Shown one piece after another: positions 1 to 9,504 of a DNA stretch of 64,000 nucleotides. Below the pieces are notes generated by a model. The model did no database searches. It saw only the letters and a program-made list of their open reading frames with translations, and had not been told where the DNA came from. Positions within the stretch are counted from its first letter, which is position 1; each line of letters starts with the position of its first letter. Position numbers and translations under genes: made by a program. The stretch is from Nitrospirota bacterium (GTDB taxonomy: Bacteria > Nitrospirota > Thermodesulfovibrionia > UBA6902 > DSMQ01): the NCBI GenBank assembly GCA_016208965.1, contig JACQXB010000023.1:1-64000 (forward strand), read 5' to 3'.

Positions 1-131
1 AGAGGGCTGAAGGAAAAAAACATAACCATGCTCTACGGTGTCTTGCCAGACAGTTGATAAAAGTGATCTTTAAAATGTTAACAGAGAACCGTGAATATAT
101 TTGCAAGGAGGAACTAAAGAAGGCTGCCTAA
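1..131 (+). pseudogene. C-terminal end of an IS110-type transposase (cut by window edge)
   Basis: Reading from base 3, an open frame runs in from the window edge to TAA at 129-131 and encodes about 42 residues. It contains RAEGKKHNHALRCLARQL followed by a hydrophobic stretch and TENREY. This is like the last helix of IS110/IS116/IS902 transposases, where a GK...AL..AARKL...I..ML pattern is typical. Only the tail is visible, so I cannot tell whether the element is intact upstream. No inverted repeat was recognised downstream. The family call rests on pattern memory only. Confidence 0.5.
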
Positions 132-258
132 AAAATATTCTTTATTTTTTACTTGATTTTTTAAATGGGAAGTTCAGGCATGCAAATATGCAATTAGATA
201 TTTTGGAACTCCACTTCCTTTTCAATCAGCGTAAAGTATTTTCCCTTTACTTTTAATT

Positions 259-603
259 TCACCAAGCAGAGTCTTCCTCTGCAGATACTGAAATCAGATC
301 ATCTGGTTTTACCAGTCCCCACGAAAAATAACGATTAATAGAACTATATTCTACCGCGCCAGATGGGTCTATGCTGTCAGCATCGACTCTCTGTGAGTAC
401 ATATTAAATTCCGAAATAGCATCTGCATTGTCCAAAATATTTATTGCCTGCCTTGTAATATACTGGTGTACAGGTTTCCCTTCAACGATATTAGCACCAT
501 CATTGCCTGCACCTGTATCGTAACTAAAAGCATTTTTTTGATGAAAAAATACCAACATTATAATCATTAAGAATATTGCCAAAAATCTGTCTGTCTTTAA
601 CAT
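259..603 (-). CDS. Small secreted protein with HxxIT segment, possibly truncated
   Basis: This 114-residue protein has an AAGGAG ribosome site just upstream of its ATG. A signal peptide covers roughly residues 1-28 (hydrophobic core FLAIFLMIIMLVFF, likely cut near AFS-YD). The mature part has KPVHQYITRQAINIL, which recalls the N-terminal His-containing helix of zinc-dependent phospholipase C-like proteins. No further zinc ligands follow because the frame ends at 114 residues, so it may be the surviving N-terminus of a longer exported protein. No operon partner is visible. Exact function is unknown. Confidence 0.5.
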   Translation of the reverse strand: MLKTDRFLAIFLMIIMLVFFHQKNAFSYDTGAGNDGANIVEGKPVHQYITRQAINILDNADAISEFNMYSQRVDADSIDPSGAVEYSSINRYFSWGLVKPDDLISVSAEEDSAW

Positions 604-639
604 TTTTTATCTCCTTATAACTACATAGACCAACATAAA

Positions 640-672
640 AACAAAAAAGGCGGTATGCAAACCGCCTCTATA
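640..672 (-). terminator. Rho-independent terminator-like hairpin (minus orientation)
   Basis: GGCGGT at 649-654 pairs with ACCGCC at 661-666 around a 6-base loop. Read on the minus strand the hairpin is followed by TTTTTTGTTTTT. It sits upstream of the minus-strand secreted-protein gene and would stop antisense transcription coming from the TA region at 850-1630. Confidence 0.6.
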
Positions 673-853
673 ATCCAAAGTTTAGAACAATGTCTTGAAT
701 TCCTGTAAGACTGACGCAGAAGTGATTTGCCCCATCTTTTCCCTTTCATTCCTGTTCCCCCGAAAAATTCTCAACATATTTAATTTGCAAAACTTTTAAA
801 ATTGACTAAAATCCTCCCGTTTGTTAATCTAATTTTAAAAGGAGGTGGTTCCA

Positions 854-1036
854 TTGTCAACAACATTAAAAGATGCTGTTAACTCTATTAAGACATTAAG
901 TAGTGCTATAAAACTTAAGAAAAAGACTTCTGATGAACTTCTCGGTAAATATGAGGGCATAATCTCCAAAGAGAAAACTTCTACTGAGTTTTTGCGAGAC
1001 CCCAGGAGCACGCTTTTTGGAAAAATCAAGGAGTAA
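854..1036 (+). CDS. Short antitoxin-like protein upstream of a PIN toxin
   Basis: This is a charged protein of about 60 residues (STTLKDAVNSIKTLSSAIKLKKK...). I place the start at TTG 854 because AAAAGGAGGTG lies at 837-846 with normal spacing; a GTG at 845 falls inside that ribosome site. It has no recognisable DNA-binding fold but has the size, charge and position of the antitoxin partner of a VapC-type PIN gene. The PIN gene starts 3 bases after its stop codon, with AAGGAG overlapping the stop. Its role is inferred from position only. Confidence 0.5.
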   Translation: MSTTLKDAVNSIKTLSSAIKLKKKTSDELLGKYEGIISKEKTSTEFLRDPRSTLFGKIKE

Positions 1037-1039
1037 TTT

Positions 1040-1264
1040 TTGGAACTTAAAAAAGTTTTCCTTGATACTGACGTTGTAATCAATTGGCTAATAAAAGAAG
1101 CCGAGAGCGTATCTGGCAGAGAACTCTGGAAAGCGCCGTATGCAATTGTAAAACTCGTTGAAAGCAAAACCGTTCTTGGTATGATTTCGTTGACTACTCT
1201 CATGGAGATTAGATACCTCCTCCGACGTAAAAAATCTTATACAAACCAGCAGAAGGAAGGATAA
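1040..1264 (+). pseudogene. Truncated PIN-domain (VapC-like) toxin
   Basis: The TTG start at 1040 follows AAGGAG at the end of the antitoxin-like gene. The product begins KKVFLDTDVVINWLI, the first acidic strand of a PIN-domain ribonuclease, and continues through a conserved-looking helix (SLTTLMEIRYLLRRKKSY). It then stops after 74 residues. PIN toxins are usually 125-150 residues, and the later acidic catalytic residues are missing. Downstream sequence belongs to another gene family in a different frame, so the 3' half was lost by deletion or recombination. Probably inactive. Confidence 0.6.
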
Positions 1265-1359
1265 ATGTTTATAAAACTATAGAAGCAAGATATATAAAAG
1301 TAACCTATAAAGAGTTTTCTGATGAAATTCTTGTTATAAGCGTTGTAGATAAAAGTTAA
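1234..1359 (+). pseudogene. C-terminal remnant of a DUF4258-like protein
   Basis: In the +2 frame relative to the truncated PIN gene, sequence up to TAA 1357-1359 reads INVYKTIEARYIKVTYKEF followed by SDEILVISVVDKS. This matches the C-terminal strand pattern of DUF4258-type small proteins, which often sit directly upstream of DUF2283 genes. The DUF2283 gene indeed starts 9 bases later, with AAGGAGG between them. The 5' end of this gene was replaced by the PIN fragment, giving a chimeric scar of two TA-type loci. Confidence 0.5.
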
Positions 1360-1368
1360 GGAGGCAAA

Positions 1369-1632
1369 ATGAAGATTGAATACAGTAAAGAAGCAGATGC
1401 AATCTATGTCTATTTTAAAGAAGAATATGTAGCAAAATCTAAAGAGATTGAAGATGGTGTTGTGATAGATTTTGATGCAAAAGGGCAACTAATTGGAATA
1501 GAAGTATTAGATGTAAGCCAGAGGTTTAGGCGGTTAATGATAAAGGATATTTCGAGGAGTGAGAGATACCTTGATGTTGTTGCAGTGCTGAGTTTTGCAT
1601 CTCTGCCTATGGCGCTTGGACTTAAAAGCTGA
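1369..1632 (+). CDS. DUF2283 protein with an aberrant C-terminal tail
   Basis: Residues 1-53 (MKIEYSKEADAIYVYF ... GQLIGIEVLDVSQRF) are a typical DUF2283 domain: an Asp/Glu-rich beta strand, then VVIDFDAKG.LIGIEVLD. The start is supported by AAGGAGG at 1358-1364. DUF2283 proteins are normally 60-75 residues. Here the last ~34 residues read through sequence that is antisense to a DUF4143 ATPase remnant, so the natural end was lost near 1528. It may still fold. DUF2283 genes commonly pair with DUF4258 or PBECR2-like toxins, and one intact example occurs at 34992-35512. Confidence 0.6.
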   Translation: MKIEYSKEADAIYVYFKEEYVAKSKEIEDGVVIDFDAKGQLIGIEVLDVSQRFRRLMIKDISRSERYLDVVAVLSFASLPMALGLKS

Positions 1633-1752
1633 CCTGTTCTTAAAGCAGCCAAATGCAAGAGATTCCTGAAGGAGATAATATCCATAATCCGGCTTAATTC
1701 TCTGACATGCCGCTGTTACTGGATCCGCAATATCCCGCTCGATGTATGTCAT
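1525..1752 (-). pseudogene. Remnant of an AAA_14/DUF4143 ATPase
   Basis: Two minus-strand frames together give a DUF4143 C-terminal domain signature. MTYIERDI reads from 1752, and the continuation shifts frame into FRNLLHLAALRTGQLLSPSA and STATTSRYLSLLEISFIINRL ending near 1530. DUF4143 proteins carry YLERDVRDL, then FRRFLRLLAARTGQLLN, then a winged-helix stretch. One frameshift lies near 1690 and the gene is cut off at both ends. The N-terminal AAA+ domain is absent. Confidence 0.55.
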
Positions 1753-1845
1753 AATATTTCATATTACAGCGTCATAATGACACTATGTCAAGAAAAACGG
1801 ATTAATTATAGCAAATCAATGTGAGATTATATTACCTGTTTTTTG

Positions 1846-2259
1846 TTATGCAGGCTTTCTTACCTCAAGCCCTTCTATCCTCTTAAAATCCTTTTCATCA
1901 TAAGTATAGACTGTAGAAAAACCCTTTTCTAATCCCCAGTGCCCCATTACTGCATCAGCAAATTTTATGTTTTTGCCTTCATAAACCTCAAGAGACTTTC
2001 TGAATACGTCTTCCATCTCAATCTTTATTTCCGATGTATTTAAAATTGCCATTAACAATTCTTTAATTTTCTTTTTTTCAATTTTATAAACCTTTTCCAG
2101 GACAAAAACCGTTTCCATAATTGCGACAGGCAAAAGATATAAGGTTATACCTTTGTCTTTTGCTTCTTTAAGTAATTTTTCAACAGTCTTTCTTTTAATA
2201 TCATCGTCTTTTACTAATAGTCTAAGAATTACGCTTGTGTCTATGAATGCTTTTAGCAC
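1846..2259 (-). CDS. vapC: VapC-family PIN-domain toxin
   Basis: This intact PIN-domain protein of about 137 residues should act as an endoribonuclease toxin. It has the first Asp in FIDTSVILRLL, a Glu in the AIMETVFVLE helix, and the C-terminal acidic pair in KFADAVMGHWGL and YTYDEKDFKRI. I choose GTG 2259 as start because GGAGG lies upstream and PIN proteins begin at this strand; an ATG at 2280 would add 7 residues and increase the overlap with the antitoxin. The antitoxin gene ends at 2222, so the two reading frames overlap by 38 bases, as is usual for TA pairs. Confidence 0.8.
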   Translation of the reverse strand: MLKAFIDTSVILRLLVKDDDIKRKTVEKLLKEAKDKGITLYLLPVAIMETVFVLEKVYKIEKKKIKELLMAILNTSEIKIEMEDVFRKSLEVYEGKNIKFADAVMGHWGLEKGFSTVYTYDEKDFKRIEGLEVRKPA

Positions 2260-2485
2260 GTTCTTTAGCAACCTCCTCAATAGCTTTTTCTCTCATTTCT
2301 TTAATAGTCATGCCAAGATTAGGCAAAATTCCTATATAGTCAAATATAGTTTTGCCTTTCTTTAAGACTATCTTGTCTTTTTCTTCTTCAAGGACAAGGG
2401 AATCCCCTTCTTTTATGCCAAATTTTTTCCTCACTTTTTGGGGGAGCGTTATTTGTCCTTTTGGCAATACTTTTACTGCTTGCAT
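2222..2485 (-). CDS. vapB: AbrB/MazE-type antitoxin
   Basis: This 87-residue protein begins with a SpoVT/AbrB fold: KVLPKGQITLPQKVRKKFGIKEGDSLVLEEE. The C-terminal half (DYIGILPNLGMTIKEMREKAIEE) probably wraps the toxin. AGGAGG is well placed before the ATG. It is the first gene of a two-gene operon with the PIN toxin and is expected to repress the operon as a complex. This pair is complete, unlike the pair at 854-1264. Confidence 0.8.
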   Translation of the reverse strand: MQAVKVLPKGQITLPQKVRKKFGIKEGDSLVLEEEKDKIVLKKGKTIFDYIGILPNLGMTIKEMREKAIEEVAKERAKSIHRHKRNS

Positions 2486-2823
2486 AATTCCTCCTACTAT
2501 TTATTTTTATCCTACTAAATATAAATGTAGCCTAAAATAAATTCTTTGTCAAGAAAAAAATTGAAATTTTGCTCAGAATCCTCCTGTTTGTTAAATCTTA
2601 GCCTGAAAGCTTGGCTTTTGACGAAATTCTCCATAATATAGTCAATAAAGTGACCGAATTTTTAAAAAATATGTCTATTTATATCCCTCATTAATACCTT
2701 TCCTATCAAACAAATGGGGTCTTGTCTTTTTAACAATCTTTTTTCAAGGATTTCAGCCATTTCATCTATGCTATAATCTTGAAAACACAAACCGATGAGA
2801 ATATAAAAAATTTAAATTTGTAA
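2486..2823. other. Intergenic region upstream of tgt
   Basis: The stretch is AT-rich with no gene. TATAAT at 2772-2777 is a possible -10 element for tgt, without a convincing -35. A 19-base segment beginning AATCCTCCTGTTTGTTAA near 2577 resembles one at about 810-830 upstream of the first TA pair, so the two TA regions may share a small dispersed sequence. Confidence 0.4.
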
Positions 2824-4065
<1,242 letters not shown>

Positions 4066-4109
4066 GCATGCAGATTATAAACAAAGTAGCGAGTAGAAAG
4101 TAGAGAGAA

Positions 4110-5093
4110 ATGAATATCCTCATCACAGGTGGTGGAGGTTTTATAGGCAAACCTTTAAGTCGTGAACTTTTAAATTCAGGGCACAATGTAATTGTAACTA
4201 CAAGACGTCAGATTACTCCAAAAGACAATGCAAATCCCCCCTCACCCCCCTTTAGTAAAGGGGGGATGGGGGGATTTTTAGAAATGCTTACATGGAATCC
4301 ACCAACTCTCATACCCCCGGAGATAATGTCAAGCATTGATGCTGTTATAAATCTTGCCGGAGAGTCTATTGCGTCAGGGCGATGGACAAAAAGGCGGAAA
4401 GGGCTTATCCTGTCAAGCCGCATAAATACAACACTCGCGCTTGTGCAGTCAATGAAACAAATCCCCCTTTATCCCCCTTTATCAAAGGGGGACGGAGGGA
4501 GATTACCAAAGGTCTTAATCAGCGCCTCTGCCATAGGTTATTATGGTCCCTGCGGAGATGAATTTGTAACAGAAGATACTCCTCCCGGCACTGACTTCCT
4601 TGCGGAAGTATGTAAAGCATGGGAGGCAGAGGCATTAAAGGCAGAGGAGTCGGGTGTTCGGGTTGTGCTTCTCCGTCTCGGCGCAGTGCTTGAATCTGAT
4701 GGAGGGGCTTTACCAAAAATAGCATTGCCGTTTAAATTTTTTTTAGGCGGTCCAATTGGTAATGGAAAACAATGGTTTTCATGGGTTCATAGAGATGATG
4801 TTTTGGGTATTATTAAGTTTTCTTTAGAAAATGATTCAATCTCGGGTCCTGTTAATATCACTGCACCAAATCCTGTAAGAAACAAAGAATTTTGCACCTC
4901 CTTGGGCAATGCGATTCATAGACCATCATGGCTTCCTGTTCCTGCATGGATAGTTAAACTAACACTTGGAGAGCTTGGGGATGTCCTACTTGAAGGCCAG
5001 AGGGTTGCTCCTGAGAAGACAATGAAGGAGGGATATAAGTTTAAATATCCTGAGCTTAATGAGGCGTTAAGAGCGATATTTGAGCCAGAATAA
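4110..5093 (+). CDS. TIGR01777-family (YfcH-like) NAD(P)-binding epimerase
   Basis: This is an SDR-fold protein with the Rossmann motif [12 protein letters not shown] at residues 4-15, [13 protein letters not shown], the active-site YYGPCGDE region and the C-terminal DUF1731 segment ([27 protein letters not shown]). The substrate of this family is unknown. The usual length is about 300 residues; this one has 327. Two inserts, [15 protein letters not shown] (about residues 42-57) and [15 protein letters not shown] (about 117-132), are both translations of the GGGGGATT palindrome family and explain the difference. It lies 44 bases after tgt. Confidence 0.85.
   Translation: MNILITGGGGFIGKPLSRELLNSGHNVIVTTRRQITPKDNANPPSPPFSKGGMGGFLEMLTWNPPTLIPPEIMSSIDAVINLAGESIASGRWTKRRKGLILSSRINTTLALVQSMKQIPLYPPLSKGDGGRLPKVLISASAIGYYGPCGDEFVTEDTPPGTDFLAEVCKAWEAEALKAEESGVRVVLLRLGAVLESDGGALPKIALPFKFFLGGPIGNGKQWFSWVHRDDVLGIIKFSLENDSISGPVNITAPNPVRNKEFCTSLGNAIHRPSWLPVPAWIVKLTLGELGDVLLEGQRVAPEKTMKEGYKFKYPELNEALRAIFEPE
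4232..4278. repeat. Palindromic repeat (AAATCCCCCC family) in frame in epimerase gene
   Basis: AAATCCCCCCTCACCCCCC pairs with GGGGGGATGGGGGGATTT around TTTAGTAAA. It is translated as [15 protein letters not shown]. Further copies lie at 4458-4504, 30443-30489, 63267-63314 and inside both composite elements. Confidence 0.9.
4458..4504. repeat. Second AAATCCCCC-family palindrome in the same gene
   Basis: AAATCCCCCTTTATCCCCC pairs with GGGGGACGGAGGGAGATT. It is translated in frame as [15 protein letters not shown]. It has diverged from the first copy, so it is not a simple tandem duplication. Confidence 0.85.
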
Positions 5094-5155
5094 TTCCATT
5101 AAGATTCTGGTATAATAAAGCCCTCAAAAAGTTAAGACACCCTGAGGTGAGCTAT

Positions 5156-6445
5156 ATGACACTAACCCATAAAAAATCTTTAGAGTTGTTTAAAAAGGCA
5201 AAAACCTGCATCCCCGGCGGTGTTAACAGCCCTGTAAGGGCATTTAAGGCTGTTGGTGGAAATCCGTTGTTCATCAAATCAGCAAAAGGCTCAAAGATAT
5301 ACGATGCTGACGGGAATGAATATATTGACTATGTGCTTTCATGGGGACCAATGATTCTTGGACATGCACATCCGCAGGTTACAAGGGCGCTAAAGAAGAC
5401 CGTAGAGAATGGCACAAGTTACGGAGCGCCAACGAGCCTTGAGACAGAACTTGCAGAGATGATACTTAAGGTGTATCCGTCAATGGACAAACTAAGGATG
5501 GTGAATTCAGGTACAGAGGCAACAATGGCTGCTATCAGGGTTGCAAGAGGGTTTACAGGTAAAGATAAAATAATAAAATTTGAAGGATGCTATCACGGAC
5601 ACGGAGACGCCTTTCTGGTAAAGGCAGGGTCAGGTGCAACCACACTTGGTGTGCCTGATAGTCCGGGGGTGCCAAAGGATTATGCAAAAAACACTATAAC
5701 AGTTCCTTTTAATGATTTAATGGCACTTAAAAAGACTCTTGAGAAAGAGGCAAAGAATATTGCCTGTATGATTCTGGAGCCTGTAGTTGGGAATATTGGA
5801 TGTGTTCTTCCAAGAAAAGGTTTTCTTGAGGGGGTAAGCGAGCTTACTAAAAGATATGATATTGTCTTAATATTTGATGAGGTCATGACAGGTTTCAGGG
5901 TCTCATTCGGCGGTGCACAGAAGGCATACAAAATAAAGCCTGATATGACCTGCCTTGGAAAGGTAATCGGCGGGGGCTTGCCTGTTGGCGCGTATGGAGG
6001 AAGAAAAGACATAATGGCAATGGTATCGCCTGAAGGTCCTGTTTATCAGGCAGGCACACTTTCAGGCAATCCTATTGCAATGACTGCTGGTATAGAGACA
6101 TTAAAGATTTTATCCAAACCTGATACTTATAAGAATCTTGAAGAAAAGGCAAAAACACTTGAAGATGGACTTAAGGATGCTGCAAAAATGGCAGGGGTTA
6201 AGACAAAGTTTTATAGGGCAGGGACAATGTTCTGCACATATTTTACTGATAAAGAGGTTGTAGATTATAAGACAGCTAAAGCTTCTGACACAGGTAGGTT
6301 CGCAAGGTTCTTTCAGGAGATGCTTAAAAGAGGGGTCTACCTTGCACCATCACAGTTTGAGGCAGGTTTTATCTCCCTTGCACATTCTCAAAAAGATATA
6401 AATACCACTGCAAGAGCTGCTTATGAAGCATTCAGAAAGGCATAA
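5156..6445 (+). CDS. hemL: Glutamate-1-semialdehyde 2,1-aminomutase (HemL)
   Basis: This PLP enzyme converts glutamate-1-semialdehyde to 5-aminolevulinate in the C5 heme pathway. Motifs are [11 protein letters not shown] near the N-terminus, [33 protein letters not shown] and the PLP-lysine region [17 protein letters not shown] take ATG 5156 (about 429 residues, normal length) because GAGGTGA sits 6 bases upstream; a GTG at 5147 falls inside that site. A TATAAT lies at 5111-5116. The stop codon overlaps the ychF start (TAATG), so the two genes are probably co-transcribed. Confidence 0.95.
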   Translation: MTLTHKKSLELFKKAKTCIPGGVNSPVRAFKAVGGNPLFIKSAKGSKIYDADGNEYIDYVLSWGPMILGHAHPQVTRALKKTVENGTSYGAPTSLETELAEMILKVYPSMDKLRMVNSGTEATMAAIRVARGFTGKDKIIKFEGCYHGHGDAFLVKAGSGATTLGVPDSPGVPKDYAKNTITVPFNDLMALKKTLEKEAKNIACMILEPVVGNIGCVLPRKGFLEGVSELTKRYDIVLIFDEVMTGFRVSFGGAQKAYKIKPDMTCLGKVIGGGLPVGAYGGRKDIMAMVSPEGPVYQAGTLSGNPIAMTAGIETLKILSKPDTYKNLEEKAKTLEDGLKDAAKMAGVKTKFYRAGTMFCTYFTDKEVVDYKTAKASDTGRFARFFQEMLKRGVYLAPSQFEAGFISLAHSQKDINTTARAAYEAFRKA

Positions 6446-7575
6446 TGAGACTTCTCATTACTGGTTTTTCCAACTCGGGCAAGACAACTATCTTCAATGC
6501 ACTTGCAGGATTAAATTTTGAAGTCACGGTATATCCTACATTAGCTTCAAGCAATCCTGAACCGCATATCGGCATTGTAAATGTCCCTGACAGCAGGGTT
6601 GAAAGGCTTTCTGCTGTTTATAAACCCAAGAAAAAAACCTTTGCAACAATAGAGTACATTGACTATATAGGTTTTACAAAAGGAGATACTGCGCAAAACT
6701 TTAGGGTCTTTAATTTTATAAAAGAAGCTGACGCAATAGTTCATGTTATAAGGGCATTTGATGACCCTGCTGTTTTACATCCAATGGAAAGCATTGACCC
6801 TGTGAGGGATGCAAGAGATTTTGAGTCTGAGCTTATATTGGGGGATTTAGAGTTTATTGAGAAAAGACTTGAACGGATAGAGCATTCTTTAAAAAGAGGC
6901 GAGAAAAAGACAGTTAAGCCCGGCGATAAAGAACTCCTTTTAAAATGCATGTCAGCACTTGAAAGTGAAATACCGCTTCGACATCTTGAGTTTACAGAGG
7001 AAGAAAAAAAACTTATGCAGGCATATCAACTCCTTTCCATAAGCCCGGAGATAATAGTGCTTAACATGGCAGAGGGTGATTTAAAAACAGATAAAGAGAG
7101 CAGGCTGAAGGCTGAACTGGAAAATTATTTCAAAGCCAAATCCCCAACCCCTAACTCCCAAGCACCTGATTATCCCGTGCTTTTTTTATGCGGAAAAATA
7201 GAAATGGAGGTTTCCCAGCTTTTAGTAGAAGAGAGGGCTGAATTCCTTAAGGAACTTTCCATTAAAGAGCCTGCTACGGATAAGTTATGCAGAATTTCAT
7301 ATGAACGACTTGGCTTGATTACCTTCTTCACTGTGGGAGAAGACGAGGTAAAGGCATGGACAATAAAAAAAGGCACTAATGCACAAAAGTCAGCAGGGAA
7401 AATTCATTCAGATATAGAGAGAGGTTTTATAAGGGCTGAGGTCATAGGTTTTGATGATTTTGTGCAGTCAGGCGAAAACATGGTCACTGCCAAAGGCAAG
7501 GGGCTCTTAAGGCTTGAAGGCAAAGAGTATATTGTAAGAGACGGGGATATTATTAATTTTAAATTTAATGTGTAA
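6445..7575 (+). CDS. ychF: YchF/Obg-family ATPase
   Basis: This is a 376-residue P-loop protein of the Obg branch, translation-associated and typically preferring ATP. The P-loop is GFSNSGKTTIF at the N-terminus. A coiled-coil segment lies at about residues 125-170, and a C-terminal TGS-like domain ends GLLRLEGKEYIVRDGDIINFKFNV. The G1 loop has Ser-Asn-Ser where most family members have Pro-Asn-Val-Gly, and the N-terminal part is divergent, so this is an atypical YchF paralogue. It is translationally coupled to hemL and converges on the metallo-hydrolase gene. Confidence 0.85.
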   Translation: MRLLITGFSNSGKTTIFNALAGLNFEVTVYPTLASSNPEPHIGIVNVPDSRVERLSAVYKPKKKTFATIEYIDYIGFTKGDTAQNFRVFNFIKEADAIVHVIRAFDDPAVLHPMESIDPVRDARDFESELILGDLEFIEKRLERIEHSLKRGEKKTVKPGDKELLLKCMSALESEIPLRHLEFTEEEKKLMQAYQLLSISPEIIVLNMAEGDLKTDKESRLKAELENYFKAKSPTPNSQAPDYPVLFLCGKIEMEVSQLLVEERAEFLKELSIKEPATDKLCRISYERLGLITFFTVGEDEVKAWTIKKGTNAQKSAGKIHSDIERGFIRAEVIGFDDFVQSGENMVTAKGKGLLRLEGKEYIVRDGDIINFKFNV

Positions 7576-7621
7576 CCTGCTTAATGCGAAGATTGACATG
7601 ATATGGCAGGGAATATCTTAA

Positions 7622-8251
7622 TTATTTGCTAAATTCGTCCGCGAACATATTCTCTTCTTTTTCTATGCCGATTGTTGTCTCTCCGCCATGTCCTGAAAGC
7701 ACTCTTGTATCATTTGGCAAAGACATCAGCCTTCTGAATGATTCCTTAAGTTTTGCTAAGTCTCCGCCATGAAAATCTGTCCTTCCAACAGAGCCCTGAA
7801 AAAGAGTATCGCCTGTAAATACAGTTCCCTCGCCGTATAAGCATAGACCCCCAGGGCTGTGTCCCGACGTATGGATTACTTTGAATGTAAGATTGCCTGC
7901 CTTTATTTCATTTCCTTCGCTAAGAAATTCATCAGGGGGTGGAATATCATCAAGGTTATATCCAAAAAATGCAGCCTGATCTTTTGCCGCATTATATAAG
8001 TCCGCTTCTTCCTTATGTATTAATATCTTGGCGCCTGTGGTTTCCTTTATGTCCCCTACCGCACCTATATGGTCAAAATGTCCATGAGTGCATACAATAG
8101 CCGCAACACGCAAATTATCGGTTTTTATGATGTCTAAAATCCTGTCAGGCTCATCTCCGGGGTCAATAACAATAGCCTCTTTTGTCCTCTCATCTCCTAC
8201 GATGTAGCAGTTCTCCTCAAGTGGCCCGACAATTAGTTTTTTTATAATCAT
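7622..8251 (-). CDS. Metallo-beta-lactamase fold hydrolase (glyoxalase II-like)
   Basis: The protein of about 209 residues has THGHFDHIGA (HxHxDH), TSGHSPGGLC, FTGDTLF and SGHGGET, which supply the usual two-metal ligands of the MBL fold. This size class, with GPLEENCYIV near the N-terminus, resembles YcbL/GloB-like hydrolases, so a thioester hydrolase is likely but unproven. I choose ATG 8251 because GAGGTGAG immediately precedes it; an ATG at 8266 lacks such a site. It lies just downstream of the broken PemK-like gene. Confidence 0.88.
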   Translation of the reverse strand: MIIKKLIVGPLEENCYIVGDERTKEAIVIDPGDEPDRILDIIKTDNLRVAAIVCTHGHFDHIGAVGDIKETTGAKILIHKEEADLYNAAKDQAAFFGYNLDDIPPPDEFLSEGNEIKAGNLTFKVIHTSGHSPGGLCLYGEGTVFTGDTLFQGSVGRTDFHGGDLAKLKESFRRLMSLPNDTRVLSGHGGETTIGIEKEENMFADEFSK

Positions 8252-8258
8252 TCTCACC

Positions 8259-8462
8259 TCACGCAACTTTTCTTTTTGTGGAGTTCAAGCATGCGGTCAA
8301 ATCTGGCACAAAGAGAATTTCCTCTGGAATTTTTGAAAAGATTCCAAGAATTATTATATCCTCTCCCTTTGCTGTTATTACAATTGCAGGTCTTACCTTA
8401 GAGGATACGAGGTCTGTGAAAGGGAAATTAACGAGTACAATATCACATGGTTTATATGTCAC
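8259..8462 (-). pseudogene. Truncated PemK/MazF-like toxin
   Basis: Starting at GTG 8462 the product reads VTYKPCDIVLVNFPFTDLVSSKVRPAIVI, the conserved N-terminal half of MazF/PemK endoribonucleases. It then runs to IPEEILFVPDLTACLNSTKRKVA and stops after about 67 residues; family members have 105-120. The C-terminal strand and helix are missing or frameshifted. The gene overlaps the antitoxin frame by 11 bases. The toxin is likely inactive, leaving the antitoxin as an orphan. Confidence 0.65.
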
Positions 8463-8643
8463 TGTAAATGTCTTCTTCCTTATCTTCCCACTCAGGGAAT
8501 GAGGTTTGGGCAACACTCATCATCATATGGGTTTCAAGATATTCGTGGATTTCATGATCTAATTTAAGAATTTGTTCTGCGGTCATCTGCGGAAGAAGTT
8601 TTTTTATTTCCTCAGCTGTTACATCAATAGTGACTTTAGGCAT
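8452..8643 (-). CDS. Antitoxin partner of a PemK-like toxin
   Basis: This 63-residue protein (MPKVTIDVTAEEIKKLLPQMTAEQILKLDHEIHEYLETHMM) ends in an acidic tail (EWEDKEEDIYSDI) typical of toxin-wrapping segments. It is followed by an overlapping MazF/PemK-like frame. The helical MTAEQILKL segment resembles small antitoxins annotated next to PemK genes in related genomes. It probably binds a toxin that is now broken. Confidence 0.55.
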   Translation of the reverse strand: MPKVTIDVTAEEIKKLLPQMTAEQILKLDHEIHEYLETHMMMSVAQTSFPEWEDKEEDIYSDI

Positions 8644-8790
8644 CTCGTCCTCTTCTTGATTAATTATAGCATAAAAGGGAAAGGAGTTATCTCACCCAAG
8701 GACAGAGATAATTTTATTGACATAATAAAAAAAATTTTATAGACTTTATAGACGATTTTTCAAAATATTTCTTAAAGGAGGATGAACAGA

Positions 8791-9372
8791 ATGTTTAAGA
8801 AGACACTTGCAGCGATTCTTTCATTGATGCTTGTAATGGTCCTCACGAGCATAGTAAGTGCCAATGGTCCACAGTATGTTGGGGCAAAAAAATGTAAGGC
8901 ATGTCATCTGAAGCAGTATAAGGCATGGGAAAAAACAAAAAATGCAGAGGCTTTTGGAAATTTAAAGCCTGGGGTTAAAGCAGAGGAAAAGAAAAAGGCA
9001 AAGCTGGACCCGAATAAAGACTATACTACTGACCCTGAGTGTTTAAAATGTCATACAACAGGTTATGGCAAGCCAGGAGGGTTTAAAAGTCTTGCAGAAA
9101 CACCTGATATGATAAATGTCCAATGTGAGATGTGCCATGGAGCTGGTGGTGAATTTACAAAGATAATGAAGAAGAATAAGGAATTCAAATTAGCCGAGGT
9201 TACAGCGGTAGGCTACGTATTTCCAAGTAATCCTGAAGCTGAAAAGCAATGTCTTGTATGTCATGGAGGGGATAGCCCATTTAATGAAAAGGTTGACCCA
9301 AAATACAAATGGGATTTTAAAGAGAGGATTAAAAAGACTCACGAGCATTTTCCTCTAAAATACAAACATTAA
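8791..9372 (+). CDS. Periplasmic tetraheme cytochrome c (c554-like)
   Basis: A signal peptide (FKKTLAAILSLMLVMVLTSIVSA) precedes a mature protein with four CxxCH heme sites: CKACH, CLKCH, CEMCH and CLVCH. The pattern QYVGAKKCKACH...W..TKNAEAF is characteristic of cytochrome c554/c'-type electron carriers. ATG 8791 is preferred because AAAGGAGG ends at 8780; the ATG at 8782 would be only one base from it. It is a single gene followed by a strong terminator. It may exchange electrons with the membrane complex encoded convergently at 9505-12321, though this is inference. Confidence 0.88.
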   Translation: MFKKTLAAILSLMLVMVLTSIVSANGPQYVGAKKCKACHLKQYKAWEKTKNAEAFGNLKPGVKAEEKKKAKLDPNKDYTTDPECLKCHTTGYGKPGGFKSLAETPDMINVQCEMCHGAGGEFTKIMKKNKEFKLAEVTAVGYVFPSNPEAEKQCLVCHGGDSPFNEKVDPKYKWDFKERIKKTHEHFPLKYKH

Positions 9373-9387
9373 TTATTTTTTAGAACA

Positions 9388-9430
9388 TAAAAAAGGGTCT
9401 GGAAAAATTCCAGCCCCTTTTTCGTTTATA
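9388..9430. terminator. Bidirectional Rho-independent terminator
   Basis: AAAAAAGGGTCTGG pairs with CCAGCCCCTTTTTT around AAAAATT. The A-run on one side and T-run on the other let it serve both the cytochrome gene (plus) and the NrfD operon (minus). Confidence 0.75.
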
Positions 9431-9504
9431 ACTAAATCAGCTACTTGTCATGCTTAATTTCCTTTTTAGAGCATCCTTTTTTTATTAACGTATATTTTTT
9501 TATC

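Noticed and set aside
1410-1685. Intact 91-residue minus-strand protein overlapping DUF2283
   Set aside because: It is the middle part of a frameshifted DUF4143 remnant, and its C-terminal part is antisense to the DUF2283 gene.
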